From Bacillota bacterium (GTDB lineage: Bacteria > Bacillota > Negativicutes > Sporomusales > UBA7701): a stretch of DNA of 23,413 nucleotides. Location of the stretch: positions 1 to 23,413 of the forward strand of contig JAEZLU010000350.1 of NCBI GenBank assembly GCA_023415075.1. The letters are read 5' to 3'. Of this stretch, positions 1 through 7,393 are shown one piece after another. Numbering within the stretch: position 1 is the first letter of the stretch; every line of letters begins with the position of its first letter. The notes under the pieces are model-generated. The model searched no databases. It saw only the letters and a list, made by a program, of their open reading frames with translations, and was not told the DNA's origin. The position numbers and the translations under genes were made by a program.

Positions 1-14
1 AAATTTAACGGCCT

Positions 15-58
15 GCTGATTTCTTGGCCACCATGTGAATAAATGGCAGGAAATCAGC
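15..58. repeat. Imperfect hairpin upstream of minC
   Basis: GCTGATTTC at 15-23 pairs exactly with GAAATCAGC at 50-58. The stem continues inward through T24-G49, T25-A48 and GCCA (27-30)/TGGC (44-47), with one bulged G at 26 and a 13-nt loop. No T-run follows on the + strand, so it is not a classical terminator for an upstream gene. It may be a transcript-end hairpin or a small palindromic element. The rest of 1-114 holds the minC ribosome binding site (GAGGAG at 104-109). Only weak AT-rich -10-like strings are present, with no convincing -35. Confidence 0.55.
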
Positions 59-114
59 CGCTTAAGGCGAACTAGTGAAAAGGTATAAATGTTATGTTAT
101 ATTGAGGAGCTGAC

Positions 115-744
115 ATGGCGGAAGACGTCGCCTTCAAAGGAGTAAACGGCGGGCTTGAACTTACCTGGAACGACAGGGTGGCATTCGCCGCCGTCCTTGC
201 CAGCCTTGACGACAAGCTTTCGGCCGCCAGCGAGTTTTTTCCCGACGGCACGGTGGTGCGATTGCCAGCCGCCTGCCGCCTGTCGGCCGATGACAAGGCC
301 CGGTTGGTAGCCCTGCTCGACCGCCACGGCCTTGTTTGCCAGGAGGCTCGGCCGGCTGCCTGCGAGCCGGTTGCCCTTGCTGGGGCAGCCGGGGTTGGCG
401 AGCGGGAGAATTACGAAATCCAGGCCATGGTTGTCAGCAAAACGCTACGCAGCGGCCAGCAGGTTAACTATGACGGCGCCGTCGTCGTAATCGGTGACGT
501 CAACGCCGGCGCCCGGGTAATTGCCGGTGGTGACATAATAATCCTGGGGGCCTGCCGGGGTGTGGCTCACGCCGGGGCCCGCGGCGACGAGTCAGCCACC
601 ATTACCGCCGGCCGCATCCTCGCTACACAGCTGCGGATCGCCGGCCTGATCGCCCGGGCTCCCGACGACCTGGACAAGCCGGCCTGTATAGAAACAGCCA
701 GAATAATGAACGGAAAAGTTGTAATCGAGCCAGCTAACAGATAG
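115..744 (+). CDS. minC: Septum site-determining protein MinC
   Basis: MinC inhibits FtsZ polymerisation and, bound to MinD, blocks division near the poles. The 209-aa product has the usual two parts. A divergent N-terminal FtsZ-inhibiting domain covers about residues 1-90. A right-handed beta-helix C-terminal domain covers about 100-200 and contains the typical runs LRSGQQVNYDGAVVVIGDVN, AGGDIIILG and ITAGRILATQLRIAG. The length is close to family norm (about 220 aa). The ATG follows GAGGAG by 5 nt. minD starts 15 nt downstream and minE overlaps minD, so the three form one operon. The identification rests on the conserved C-terminal domain plus the min context; the N-terminal half alone would not be diagnostic. 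Confidence 0.95.
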   Translation: MAEDVAFKGVNGGLELTWNDRVAFAAVLASLDDKLSAASEFFPDGTVVRLPAACRLSADDKARLVALLDRHGLVCQEARPAACEPVALAGAAGVGERENYEIQAMVVSKTLRSGQQVNYDGAVVVIGDVNAGARVIAGGDIIILGACRGVAHAGARGDESATITAGRILATQLRIAGLIARAPDDLDKPACIETARIMNGKVVIEPANR

Positions 745-759
745 GGGGGACTAGAACTG

Positions 760-1560
760 ATGGGTGAAGTTATCGTAATCACCTCCGGCAAGGGGGGCGT
801 CGGCAAGACTACTACCTCGGCCAACCTTGGTACCGGATTCGCCCTTATGGGCAAAAAAGTCGTATTGGTTGACGCCGATATCGGCCTGCGGAATCTTGAC
901 GTCGTGATGGGCCTGGAGAACAGGATCGTCTATGACCTGGTCGACGTTACCGAGGGCAATTGCCGGCTAAAGCAAGCGCTGATTCGCGACAAGCGCTACG
1001 AGACTCTGTTTCTGCTGCCAGCTGCCCAGACCCGTGACAAAAACGCCGTAAGCCCCGAACAAATGCAGAAGCTGTGCCAGAGCCTGGCCGAGGACTTCGA
1101 CTACGTTCTCATCGACTGCCCGGCCGGTATCGAGCAAGGCTTCAAGAACGCCATCGCCGGCGCCGACCGCGCCGTTATCGTTACTACCCCGGAAGTCTCG
1201 GCCGTCAGGGACGCCGACCGGATAATCGGCCTCCTGGAAGCCGAGGGCAAGAGCAATCCCAAGCTTATCATCAACCGTATCCGGCCGCATATGGTCAAAA
1301 AAGGCGACATGATGGACATCGATGACATCATCGAAATCCTGGCCATCGATCTTCTGGGCATTATTCCCGAGGACGAATACATTGTCATTTCCACTAACCG
1401 CGGCGAGCCGGCCATCGTCAACCCGGCAGCCCAGGCCAGCACCGCCTACAAGAACATCGTCCGCCGGATGATGGGCGAAAACGTGCCGCTGATGACAATG
1501 GAAACCAACGATGGCTTTTTTACCAGGCTGAAAAAACTGTTCGGCTTCAGGGAGGGATGA
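760..1560 (+). CDS. minD: Septum site-determining ATPase MinD
   Basis: MinD is a ParA/MinD-type ATPase that binds the membrane as an ATP dimer, recruits MinC and is released by MinE. The deviant Walker A KGGVGKTT is at residues 11-18, followed by LVDADIGLRNLDVVMGLE and a Walker B-like DYVLIDCPAGIE. The C-terminus FFTRLKKLFGFREG is the expected amphipathic membrane-targeting helix. Its 266 aa match the family length. The ribosome binding site is a GGGGGGA run just before the ATG. The stop codon TGA lies inside the ATGA start of minE, indicating translational coupling. Confidence 0.97.
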   Translation: MGEVIVITSGKGGVGKTTTSANLGTGFALMGKKVVLVDADIGLRNLDVVMGLENRIVYDLVDVTEGNCRLKQALIRDKRYETLFLLPAAQTRDKNAVSPEQMQKLCQSLAEDFDYVLIDCPAGIEQGFKNAIAGADRAVIVTTPEVSAVRDADRIIGLLEAEGKSNPKLIINRIRPHMVKKGDMMDIDDIIEILAIDLLGIIPEDEYIVISTNRGEPAIVNPAAQASTAYKNIVRRMMGENVPLMTMETNDGFFTRLKKLFGFREG

Positions 1561-1844
1561 ACATGTTTGACCTGCTCCAGAAAATGTTCGGCAAAGAGCC
1601 GCCGAGATCGAAAGAGATTGCCAAGGAACGGCTCCGCCTTGTCCTGGTCCACGACCGGGTCAACGTCTCCCCCCAGTTCATGGAGACCATCAAAGAAGAT
1701 ATGATAAAAGTAATCTCCAACTACATGGAGATCAACGAAAAGGAAATGGAAGTAAGCCTGACCCAGACTACCAGCTCCCAGGTCGCCCTGGTGGCCAATA
1801 TTCCTGTCAGCCGTATGAAGCGCGGCGTACTATCCGCCGAATAA
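1557..1844 (+). CDS. minE: Cell division topological specificity factor MinE
   Basis: MinE stimulates MinD ATPase and drives pole-to-pole redistribution of MinCD. The 95-aa protein has a short N-terminal amphipathic segment (MFDLLQKMFG), an anti-MinCD region with AKERLRLVLVHDRVNVSP, and a topological-specificity part ending VALVANIPVSRMKRG. I place the start at the ATG overlapping the minD stop (ATGA). A second in-frame ATG two codons later (1563) is an equally possible start, because GGGAGGG lies at a workable distance from either. B. subtilis uses DivIVA/MinJ instead of MinE, so a MinE points to an oscillating Min system, as in Negativicutes, Clostridia and Gram-negatives. Confidence 0.95.
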   Translation: MNMFDLLQKMFGKEPPRSKEIAKERLRLVLVHDRVNVSPQFMETIKEDMIKVISNYMEINEKEMEVSLTQTTSSQVALVANIPVSRMKRGVLSAE

Positions 1845-1863
1845 TCGGCAAGAAATTAGGCAA

Positions 1864-1923
1864 GGCTGTTTAAAAAGCCCGTCCACAGCGCTCCCTCAGG
1901 GAGCGGGGCGTTTTTGGACAGCC
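1864..1923 (+). terminator. Terminator after minE, nested palindrome
   Basis: The core hairpin CGCTCCC (1889-1895), loop TCA, GGGAGCG (1899-1905) is followed by GGGCG and five T (1911-1915), a plausible Rho-independent terminator for minCDE. A larger imperfect palindrome surrounds it. GGCTGT (1864-1869) pairs with ACAGCC (1918-1923), and the AAAAAG-CCC stretch on the left pairs with GGGGCGTTTTT on the right. The A-rich left arm lets it work for either strand. Confidence 0.8.
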
Positions 1924-1948
1924 TTCGTTTATTTGTAACTGACTTTGG

Positions 1949-1979
1949 CTGGACGGTGCCGGGCAAATACGATTATAAT
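1949..1979 (+). promoter_or_regulatory. Candidate sigma-A promoter of rodA
   Basis: A perfect -10 TATAAT lies at 1974-1979. The best -35 candidate is CTGGAC (1949-1954), 19 nt upstream, so the -35 is weak and the spacing is long. The site sits between the minE terminator and rodA, which supports a separate rodA transcript with a leader of about 35 nt. The rodA ribosome binding site GGAAGG is at 2007-2012. Confidence 0.55.
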
Positions 1980-2022
1980 AAATAAGAGTAAGGACCAAGC
2001 ACGGACGGAAGGTTAGTAAAAC

Positions 2023-3129
2023 ATGCTCAGCCGACGACTGTTGAAAAATCTTGATTATACACTGATTGTGGTGACGGCGCTGGTAATCCTGGTAAGCCTT
2101 GTTATCATTGGCAGTGCCACTCATGTCAATACACCTGGCGAGGACCGTTACTGGTACGTCCAGCGCCAGGGCCTGTTTGCCATTATCAATATCCTGATAA
2201 TCATCATTTTCCTCAATTTTGACTATAAAGCCCTCGGCAAATACGCCAACATGCTTTACGGCGTAAACCTGATAATGCTGCTGGCCGTCATGTTTATCGG
2301 CCAGTCGGCCCTGGGCGCCCAGCGGTGGATTCAAATCGGCCCGATTAACCTGCAGCCGTCCGAGTTCTCAAAAATTATCATGATTATATCGCTGGCCCAT
2401 TTGCTGGACAAAAAGCAGGGACAGCTTAACACCTTCAAGGACATCATCCCGGTCTTCATCTTCGTCGGTATTCCCTTCCTGCTTGTTCTCAAGCAGCCTG
2501 ACCTCGGCACGTCGCTGGTGTTTCTGGCCATCCTTTTCGGTATGCTGTTTATGGCCGGCGCCAGCATGAAGCACCTGGGGACAATCATCGGCGTTGGCGT
2601 GGCTTTCATGCCGATCTTCTGGCATTTCCTCAAAGACTACCAGAAAAAGCGGCTCACCGTTTTCCTCGACCCCAACGTCGACCCGCTGGGATCGGGCTAT
2701 CACATCATTCAGTCGAAAATCGCCATTGGCTCAGGCATGTTATTCGGCAAAGGCCTGTTCAGCGGTACCCAGAGCCAGCTGAACTTCCTGCCGGAAAACC
2801 ACACCGACTTCATCTTCGCCGTCATCGGCGAGGAACTCGGCTTCGTCGGCGCTTTTGTCATCCTCGGCCTGTACTTTATCCTCCTCTACCGGGGGGTCAA
2901 GATTGCCGGCGAGGCCCGCGACAACTTCGGCCTTTTGCTGGCCACCGGCATCACCTCGATGCTTACCTTCCACGTCCTGGTCAACGTTGGCATGACTGCC
3001 GGCATCATGCCGGTCACCGGCATTCCGCTGCCGCTCATGAGCTATGGCGTAAGTTCGCTCACCACAAATATGGTGAGTGTCGGGATACTGCTCAATATCT
3101 ACATGCGCCGCCAGAAGATCATGTTCTGA
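2023..3129 (+). CDS. rodA: Rod-shape SEDS glycosyltransferase RodA
   Basis: SEDS (FtsW/RodA/SpoVE) proteins are multi-pass membrane peptidoglycan glycosyltransferases that polymerise lipid II with a partner class B PBP. The 368-aa product has about ten hydrophobic segments. It carries the family motifs INLQPSEFSK, KQPDLGTSLVFL, LPENHTDFIFAVIGEELGF (Asp262 is the conserved acidic residue implicated in catalysis) and GIPLPLMSYGVSSLT. I chose RodA over FtsW or SpoVE because it follows the min genes in a shape/division block. Sequence alone does not fully separate the paralogues. It has its own promoter and ribosome binding site. Confidence 0.88.
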   Translation: MLSRRLLKNLDYTLIVVTALVILVSLVIIGSATHVNTPGEDRYWYVQRQGLFAIINILIIIIFLNFDYKALGKYANMLYGVNLIMLLAVMFIGQSALGAQRWIQIGPINLQPSEFSKIIMIISLAHLLDKKQGQLNTFKDIIPVFIFVGIPFLLVLKQPDLGTSLVFLAILFGMLFMAGASMKHLGTIIGVGVAFMPIFWHFLKDYQKKRLTVFLDPNVDPLGSGYHIIQSKIAIGSGMLFGKGLFSGTQSQLNFLPENHTDFIFAVIGEELGFVGAFVILGLYFILLYRGVKIAGEARDNFGLLLATGITSMLTFHVLVNVGMTAGIMPVTGIPLPLMSYGVSSLTTNMVSVGILLNIYMRRQKIMF

Positions 3130-3167
3130 ACGGCCTTGGCCTTAACCTAGGCAAAGGAGCGATTGCG

Positions 3168-3611
3168 ATGGACTACCAGGAAGTTATCACCCGGCTGGCC
3201 CCCTGCGGCCTGGACTGCAGCCGCTGCGCCGACCGGCAGGACGGCGAGATCGGCGCTTTGAGCGCCAGGCTGCAGGAACTTCTCGGCAATTATCAGCGGC
3301 TGGCGGCGATGAAAGCGGCCGGGCGGCCGGAGTTCGCCCACTACGAACAGTTCGCGACCGTGCTGGCGGCATTGGCCAGGCCGGCCTGCAGCGGCTGTCG
3401 CGGCGACCACGTTACCTGCCCGCTGGACTGCGCCGCCAGGACCTGCCACCGTGAAAAAGGCGTGGACTTCTGCTTCCAGTGCGGCGATTACCCGTGCGAC
3501 CGGCAGTTTTCCGGCCGCCTGCGGGAACGCTGGCAGACTATCAACGACCGGATGAAAGAAATCGGTCCGGCGGCCTACTGTCAGGAACAGGCCAAACTGC
3601 CCCGTTATTGA
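3168..3611 (+). CDS. Cysteine-rich DUF3795-like protein
   Basis: This is a 147-aa soluble protein with no signal peptide and at least 12 Cys, probably binding metal. The N-terminal LAPCGLDCSRC (Cys13, Cys17, Cys20) is the hallmark of DUF3795-type proteins. A second cluster covers residues 74-110: CSGC, then single Cys at 84, 88 and 93, then CFQCGDYPC. The function of the family is unknown to me. The Cys spacing would suit an Fe-S cluster or zinc, but that is inference. The ATG follows AAAGGAG with good spacing. It starts 38 nt after rodA and ends at a strong terminator, so it could be the last gene of the rodA transcript. Confidence 0.75.
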   Translation: MDYQEVITRLAPCGLDCSRCADRQDGEIGALSARLQELLGNYQRLAAMKAAGRPEFAHYEQFATVLAALARPACSGCRGDHVTCPLDCAARTCHREKGVDFCFQCGDYPCDRQFSGRLRERWQTINDRMKEIGPAAYCQEQAKLPRY

Positions 3612-3633
3612 CAGGGGTATTATCGGCTACCGT

Positions 3634-3663
3634 GTGTACAAGCTCCTGCTTGTGCACTTTTTT
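3634..3663 (+). terminator. Rho-independent terminator
   Basis: GTGTACAAG (3634-3642), loop CTCCTG and CTTGTGCAC (3649-3657) form a 9-bp stem with one G-T pair, followed by six T (3658-3663). It separates rodA/DUF3795 from the spoIVF genes. Confidence 0.88.
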
Positions 3664-3731
3664 GTTATCTTTATGCCGCACCCGGCATATGATTTCCTAG
3701 GAAATTATGCGCCTTGGGTGGGGGAGAGAAG

Positions 3732-4463
3732 ATGGCCAGACAGTGGAACGGCCGCTGGAAAAACAACCGCTGGGAATACAAAGATCCCTGGCAGCACCGC
3801 GAGCCGGAGGAAAACTACGGCTGGCTGAAACGCCTGGCGGCGGCGGTCGTTATTTTCGCCGTCGTCTATGTCCTGCATTTTTCCGATTCAGTGGTGGGGC
3901 GGGCGGTCACCGAAGGGGTGCGCTATACCCTGACGACCGAAACCGACCTGGCCTATCTGGCCGACAAGCTGGCCGAATACGCCCCGAAAAATATGGACGT
4001 CTCGGTCCTCAAGCGCATCGGCGGCAACGTCACCAAGCCGGCCGACCCTCTCCTTTATATGACCAGGCCGGTCGACGGCAAGGTGCTGTCGCCGTTCGGC
4101 TGGCAGAGCGAAGCCGGCCAGCGGCGGGAAACCATGCAGGAAGGCGTCCGCCTGGAAGGCGGACTGGGCACGTCGGTCAAAGCGGCGGCGGCCGGCCGGG
4201 TCAAGATGGTGGGCGACAGCGCCCGCTACGGCAAGGTATTGGTGATCGAACACGGCCAGGACATCGAAAGCTTCTACGGCCACCTGGGGGAAGTGCTGGT
4301 CAAGGAGGGCGAGACCGTCAGCCAGGGCCAGGTGGTGGCCAGGGTCGGCAAAACCGGCATGGCGACAGGCCCCCAGCTATACTTTGAAGTGCGGGAAAAG
4401 GGTAGCGCCATCGATCCTTTTACGCGGATCAAAGGCGACACAGCCGGACGGGAAGGGAAGTGA
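3732..4463 (+). CDS. spoIVFA: SpoIVFA-like membrane protein with degenerate LytM domain
   Basis: In B. subtilis, SpoIVFA anchors and restrains the SpoIVFB protease in the outer forespore membrane. This 243-aa protein has a Trp/basic-rich cytoplasmic N-terminus, one membrane segment at about residues 34-50, a linker, and a LytM/M23-fold domain at about 120-235 (GKVLSPFGW, GTSVKAAAAGRVKMVG, YGKVLVIEHG, GQVVARVGKTG). The M23 zinc residues are missing. The H-x-G-x-D position reads Q136-E-G-V-R140 and the final HLHF reads Q215-L-Y-F; only the H184 of YGHL remains. It is therefore probably a non-catalytic scaffold. It directly precedes spoIVFB. The ATG at 3732 follows GGGGAGAGAAG; a TTG at 3714 is less likely. 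Confidence 0.85.
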   Translation: MARQWNGRWKNNRWEYKDPWQHREPEENYGWLKRLAAAVVIFAVVYVLHFSDSVVGRAVTEGVRYTLTTETDLAYLADKLAEYAPKNMDVSVLKRIGGNVTKPADPLLYMTRPVDGKVLSPFGWQSEAGQRRETMQEGVRLEGGLGTSVKAAAAGRVKMVGDSARYGKVLVIEHGQDIESFYGHLGEVLVKEGETVSQGQVVARVGKTGMATGPQLYFEVREKGSAIDPFTRIKGDTAGREGK

Positions 4464-4467
4464 AAGC

Positions 4468-5340
4468 TTGCGAGCCGGTAAGCTGGCAGGCGTTCAGCTC
4501 GTTCTCAACAACTGGTTCTTAGTCCTGCTTATTCTCTTTGCGTTAGCCGGCCTGGGGGGCAAGGCCATCGGCGTATTTGCGGCCGTACTGTGGCACGAGG
4601 CCGCGCACGCCGCCGCCGCGACCGTTCTTGGGTTCAGGGTGAGGGAGATAGAACTCCTGCCGTTCGGTGGTGTTGCCCGCATCGACGGCCTGACCGAGGC
4701 GGGGGCGGCGTGCGAAATTATAATGGCGGCTGCCGGACCACTCGCCAGTTTGGTTTTGGCAGCCGTCCTCTATTGTGCCGGCGGCTATTTCCCGGCGTGG
4801 GCCGGCCAACTTGACTTTTACCTCAAAACCAACCTGACAATGGCCCTGTTTAACCTCCTGCCGGCGTTGCCCCTTGATGGCGGCCGCATCTTGCGGGCCC
4901 TTCTATCCGTGCGTGCCGACTATAGCCAGGCTACCGCCACCCTCGCCGGCGTTGGCCGGGTGCTGGCAGGGGCACTGGTTGCGCTGACCGGGCTGGACCT
5001 CTGGCAAACCGGCACGATAAACCTGACCTTCCTGTTCGTCGCCGTTTTCCTGTGGCTGGCTGCCGGCAGCGAAACGGCGGTTGCCGGCTTCCGGGCCATG
5101 CGGCTGCTGGCCGGCCGCAAGGCCGAGCTGACCGCCCGCGGGGTAATGCCTACCGCTCATTTCACCGCTCCGGCAGCGACGCCGGCCAGGAACATCATCC
5201 GCCTCTTCGCTCCCGACCACTATAACTTCATCCTGGTGGTTGACGAACAGTGCCGCCTGCGGGGCACGCTGAGCGAAACCGAGGTGTGGGACGACCTGCC
5301 CCGCCGCGGCCTGTACGCCCGGATTGGCGATTTTTTATAG
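4468..5340 (+). CDS. spoIVFB: Stage IV sporulation intramembrane metalloprotease SpoIVFB
   Basis: SpoIVFB is a site-2-type (M50) zinc protease that cleaves pro-sigma-K in the mother cell. The 290-aa product is polytopic. HEAAH is at residues 43-47 and NLLPALPLDGG carries Asp137. With the TTG start at 4468, the zinc and catalytic residues fall at His43, Glu44, His47 and Asp137, the same numbers I recall for B. subtilis SpoIVFB (288 aa), which strongly supports this start. GGAAGGGAAG lies 7 nt before it. The frame is open further upstream into spoIVFA, but those codons add no homology. A C-terminal soluble part (about residues 225-290) resembles half of a CBS pair. The start lies 4 nt after the spoIVFA stop. 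Confidence 0.93.
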   Translation: MRAGKLAGVQLVLNNWFLVLLILFALAGLGGKAIGVFAAVLWHEAAHAAAATVLGFRVREIELLPFGGVARIDGLTEAGAACEIIMAAAGPLASLVLAAVLYCAGGYFPAWAGQLDFYLKTNLTMALFNLLPALPLDGGRILRALLSVRADYSQATATLAGVGRVLAGALVALTGLDLWQTGTINLTFLFVAVFLWLAAGSETAVAGFRAMRLLAGRKAELTARGVMPTAHFTAPAATPARNIIRLFAPDHYNFILVVDEQCRLRGTLSETEVWDDLPRRGLYARIGDFL

Positions 5341-5420
5341 TTTGCAGGATTTTCGCTATCGGCAGGAGAACAACAAAAGACATCTTTCCTTTCAATTCCA
5401 GGTGTTGCCGGCTGACTCGA

Positions 5421-5446
5421 CCGCGCCCGCTTGCGGCGGACTTTTT
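5421..5446 (+). terminator. Probable terminator after spoIVFB
   Basis: CCGC-GC (5421-5426) can pair with GC-GGCGG (5433-5439) with one bulge, followed by AC and five T (5442-5446). It is a GC-only stem of 6 bp, weaker than the others in the window. The remainder of 5341-5539 holds no clear promoter. The next ribosome binding site, GGAGG, is at 5529-5533. Confidence 0.5.
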
Positions 5447-5539
5447 GTTTAGATAAACCACCGGCCATGGGAATAATAGATGCAACAAACTTGCAGCAAC
5501 AAACTATCAAACGCTTTACACAGCCCACGGAGGTATACG

Positions 5540-7393
5540 ATGCTAAAAATCCCCCCCGCCATCTTGAGCCGGGTCGCCAAGCCGGCCCGCTATACCGGCC
5601 AGGAATGGAACAGTGTGAAAAAAGACCCGGCGGCTGTCGCCGCTACGGTGGCCCTGGCCTTTCCCGATGTCTACGAGGTCGGCATGTCCCACTTGGGACT
5701 GAAGATCCTCTATCATGTCCTCAACCGGCGGGATGATGTGGCCGCCGAGCGGGTTTACGCCCCCTGGCCGGATATGGAAGCCGAGATGCGGACTGGCGGC
5801 CTGCCCCTCTACACGCTGGAGAGCTACCGTCCGGTGGCCGAATTCGATCTCGTCGGCTTTACCCTCCAGTACGAACTCAGTTATACCAATATCCTCAACA
5901 TGCTCGACTTGGCCGGCATACCCCTTATGAGCGGCGAGCGCGGCGACAACCACCCCTTCATCATCGCTGGCGGGCCTTGCGCCTTCAACGCTGAGCCGCT
6001 GGCCGACTTCATCGACTTTTTCGTCCTTGGCGAGGCCGAGGAGGCAATCGACGAGGTAGCGGCGGCCCTGGTGGCCTGGAAAAAAGCCGGCAAGCCGGGC
6101 GGCCGCCAGGGGTTCCTGACGCGGGTAGCCGCCATCGCCGGTGTTTACGTTCCCGCCTTCTACAGCGTTACCTACGACGCCGACGGGACGCTGGCCGCGG
6201 CCACGCCTACTCAGCCGGCGGCCGCCGCGCGCATCGAAAAGCGGATTATCGCCGACCTGGAAAAGGCCCCCTACCCGACAAGCCCGGTAGTGCCCTTTCT
6301 GGAAATCGTTCATGACCGCATCATGCTCGAACTCTTCCGCGGCTGCACCCGCGGCTGCCGGTTCTGCCAGGCCGGTACCCTGTACCGGCCGGTCCGCGAG
6401 CGGCGACCGGAAACCCTTGTCCGGCTGGCCCAGGAACTGGTCGACAGCACCGGCTACGGCGAAATATCGCTGACCTCCCTCAGCTCGGCCGACTACTCCT
6501 GCCTGCACGACCTTGTCGTCAAGCTGCTCGACCGCTTCAAAGACCAAGGGGTGAGTGTTTCCCTGCCCTCGCTACGGATCGACAGCTTTTCCATCCAGCT
6601 GGCCCAGGAAATCCAGAAGGTCCGCAAAAGCGGCCTGACCTTCGCTCCCGAGGCCGGCACCCAGAGGCTGCGGGACGTCGTCAACAAAGGCGTCAGCGAG
6701 AAGGATCTCGAAGAGGCGGTGGGCGCCGCCTTCCGGGCCGGCTGGTCGGGCGTCAAACTTTACTTTATGATCGGCCTGCCGACCGAAACCGATGAAGACA
6801 TTGTCGGCATCGCCGCTCTGGCCCGCAGAGTGCAGGCCATTTTCCGCGAGGTCACCGGCAAGCGGGGCGCCAAGATATCGGTCAGTGTCTCGTCTTTTGT
6901 CCCCAAATCCCATACCCCTTTCCAGTGGTACGGCCAGAACAGCATCGCCGAGCTCGAGCGCAAGCAGCAGCTGCTCAGGTCGCAGTTCAAAGATCGCAGC
7001 ATCTCGCTCAGCTGGCACGATGCCCAGGTCAGTTACCTCGAGGCCGTATTCGCCCGCGGCGACCGCCGCCTGGGGCGCGTTCTGCTGGCCGCCTGGCGGC
7101 AGGGGGCCAAGTTCGACGGCTGGTCCGAATTCTTCAAATTTGCCATCTGGCAGGACGCCTTCGCCAGCGAAGGGATCGACCCGGATTTTTACGCCGCCCG
7201 CGAGCGGCCGCAGGACGAACCGCTGCCGTGGGATCACCTGGGCGCCGGCGTCGACAAAGAATTCCTTGCCAGTGAATACCGCCAGGCGATGGCCGGCGAA
7301 GTCACCGCCGATTGCCGGCGGGGCGAATGCCGCGGCTGCGGCGTCTGCCAGGGACTGGGCATCGACATCATCGACTGGGGGCGTGCACTATGA
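5540..7393 (+). CDS. Uncharacterised radical SAM protein, TIGR03960-like
   Basis: The 617-aa protein has a B12-binding-like N-terminal region (VALAFPDVYEVGMSHLGLKILY, residues about 37-58, and GGPCAFNAEPLADFIDFFVLGE). A radical SAM core follows with CTRGCRFC (Cys269, Cys273, Cys276), which ligates the 4Fe-4S cluster that cleaves S-adenosylmethionine. A Cys-rich C-terminus carries Cys592, Cys597, Cys600 and Cys603. The opening RVAKPARYTGQEWNSVKKD is typical of the TIGR03960 family, whose substrate I do not know. The ATG at 5540 lies 6 nt after GGAGG. In-frame codons back to 5480 lack a ribosome binding site. It overlaps the next gene by ATGA and lies upstream of rng, so an RNA or ribosome-related substrate is plausible but unproven. 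Confidence 0.9.
   Translation: MLKIPPAILSRVAKPARYTGQEWNSVKKDPAAVAATVALAFPDVYEVGMSHLGLKILYHVLNRRDDVAAERVYAPWPDMEAEMRTGGLPLYTLESYRPVAEFDLVGFTLQYELSYTNILNMLDLAGIPLMSGERGDNHPFIIAGGPCAFNAEPLADFIDFFVLGEAEEAIDEVAAALVAWKKAGKPGGRQGFLTRVAAIAGVYVPAFYSVTYDADGTLAAATPTQPAAAARIEKRIIADLEKAPYPTSPVVPFLEIVHDRIMLELFRGCTRGCRFCQAGTLYRPVRERRPETLVRLAQELVDSTGYGEISLTSLSSADYSCLHDLVVKLLDRFKDQGVSVSLPSLRIDSFSIQLAQEIQKVRKSGLTFAPEAGTQRLRDVVNKGVSEKDLEEAVGAAFRAGWSGVKLYFMIGLPTETDEDIVGIAALARRVQAIFREVTGKRGAKISVSVSSFVPKSHTPFQWYGQNSIAELERKQQLLRSQFKDRSISLSWHDAQVSYLEAVFARGDRRLGRVLLAAWRQGAKFDGWSEFFKFAIWQDAFASEGIDPDFYAARERPQDEPLPWDHLGAGVDKEFLASEYRQAMAGEVTADCRRGECRGCGVCQGLGIDIIDWGRAL

Noticed and set aside
1..42. Frame ending KFNGLLISWPPCE then TAA, possibly the tail of an upstream gene
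   Set aside because: Thirteen residues with no recognisable C-terminal motif, and the hairpin at 15-58 overlaps it. It cannot be supported as coding.
3732..4463. Annotation as an active M23 peptidoglycan endopeptidase
   Set aside because: Three of the zinc or catalytic positions are replaced (Q136, R140, Q215/Y217), and the neighbour is spoIVFB.
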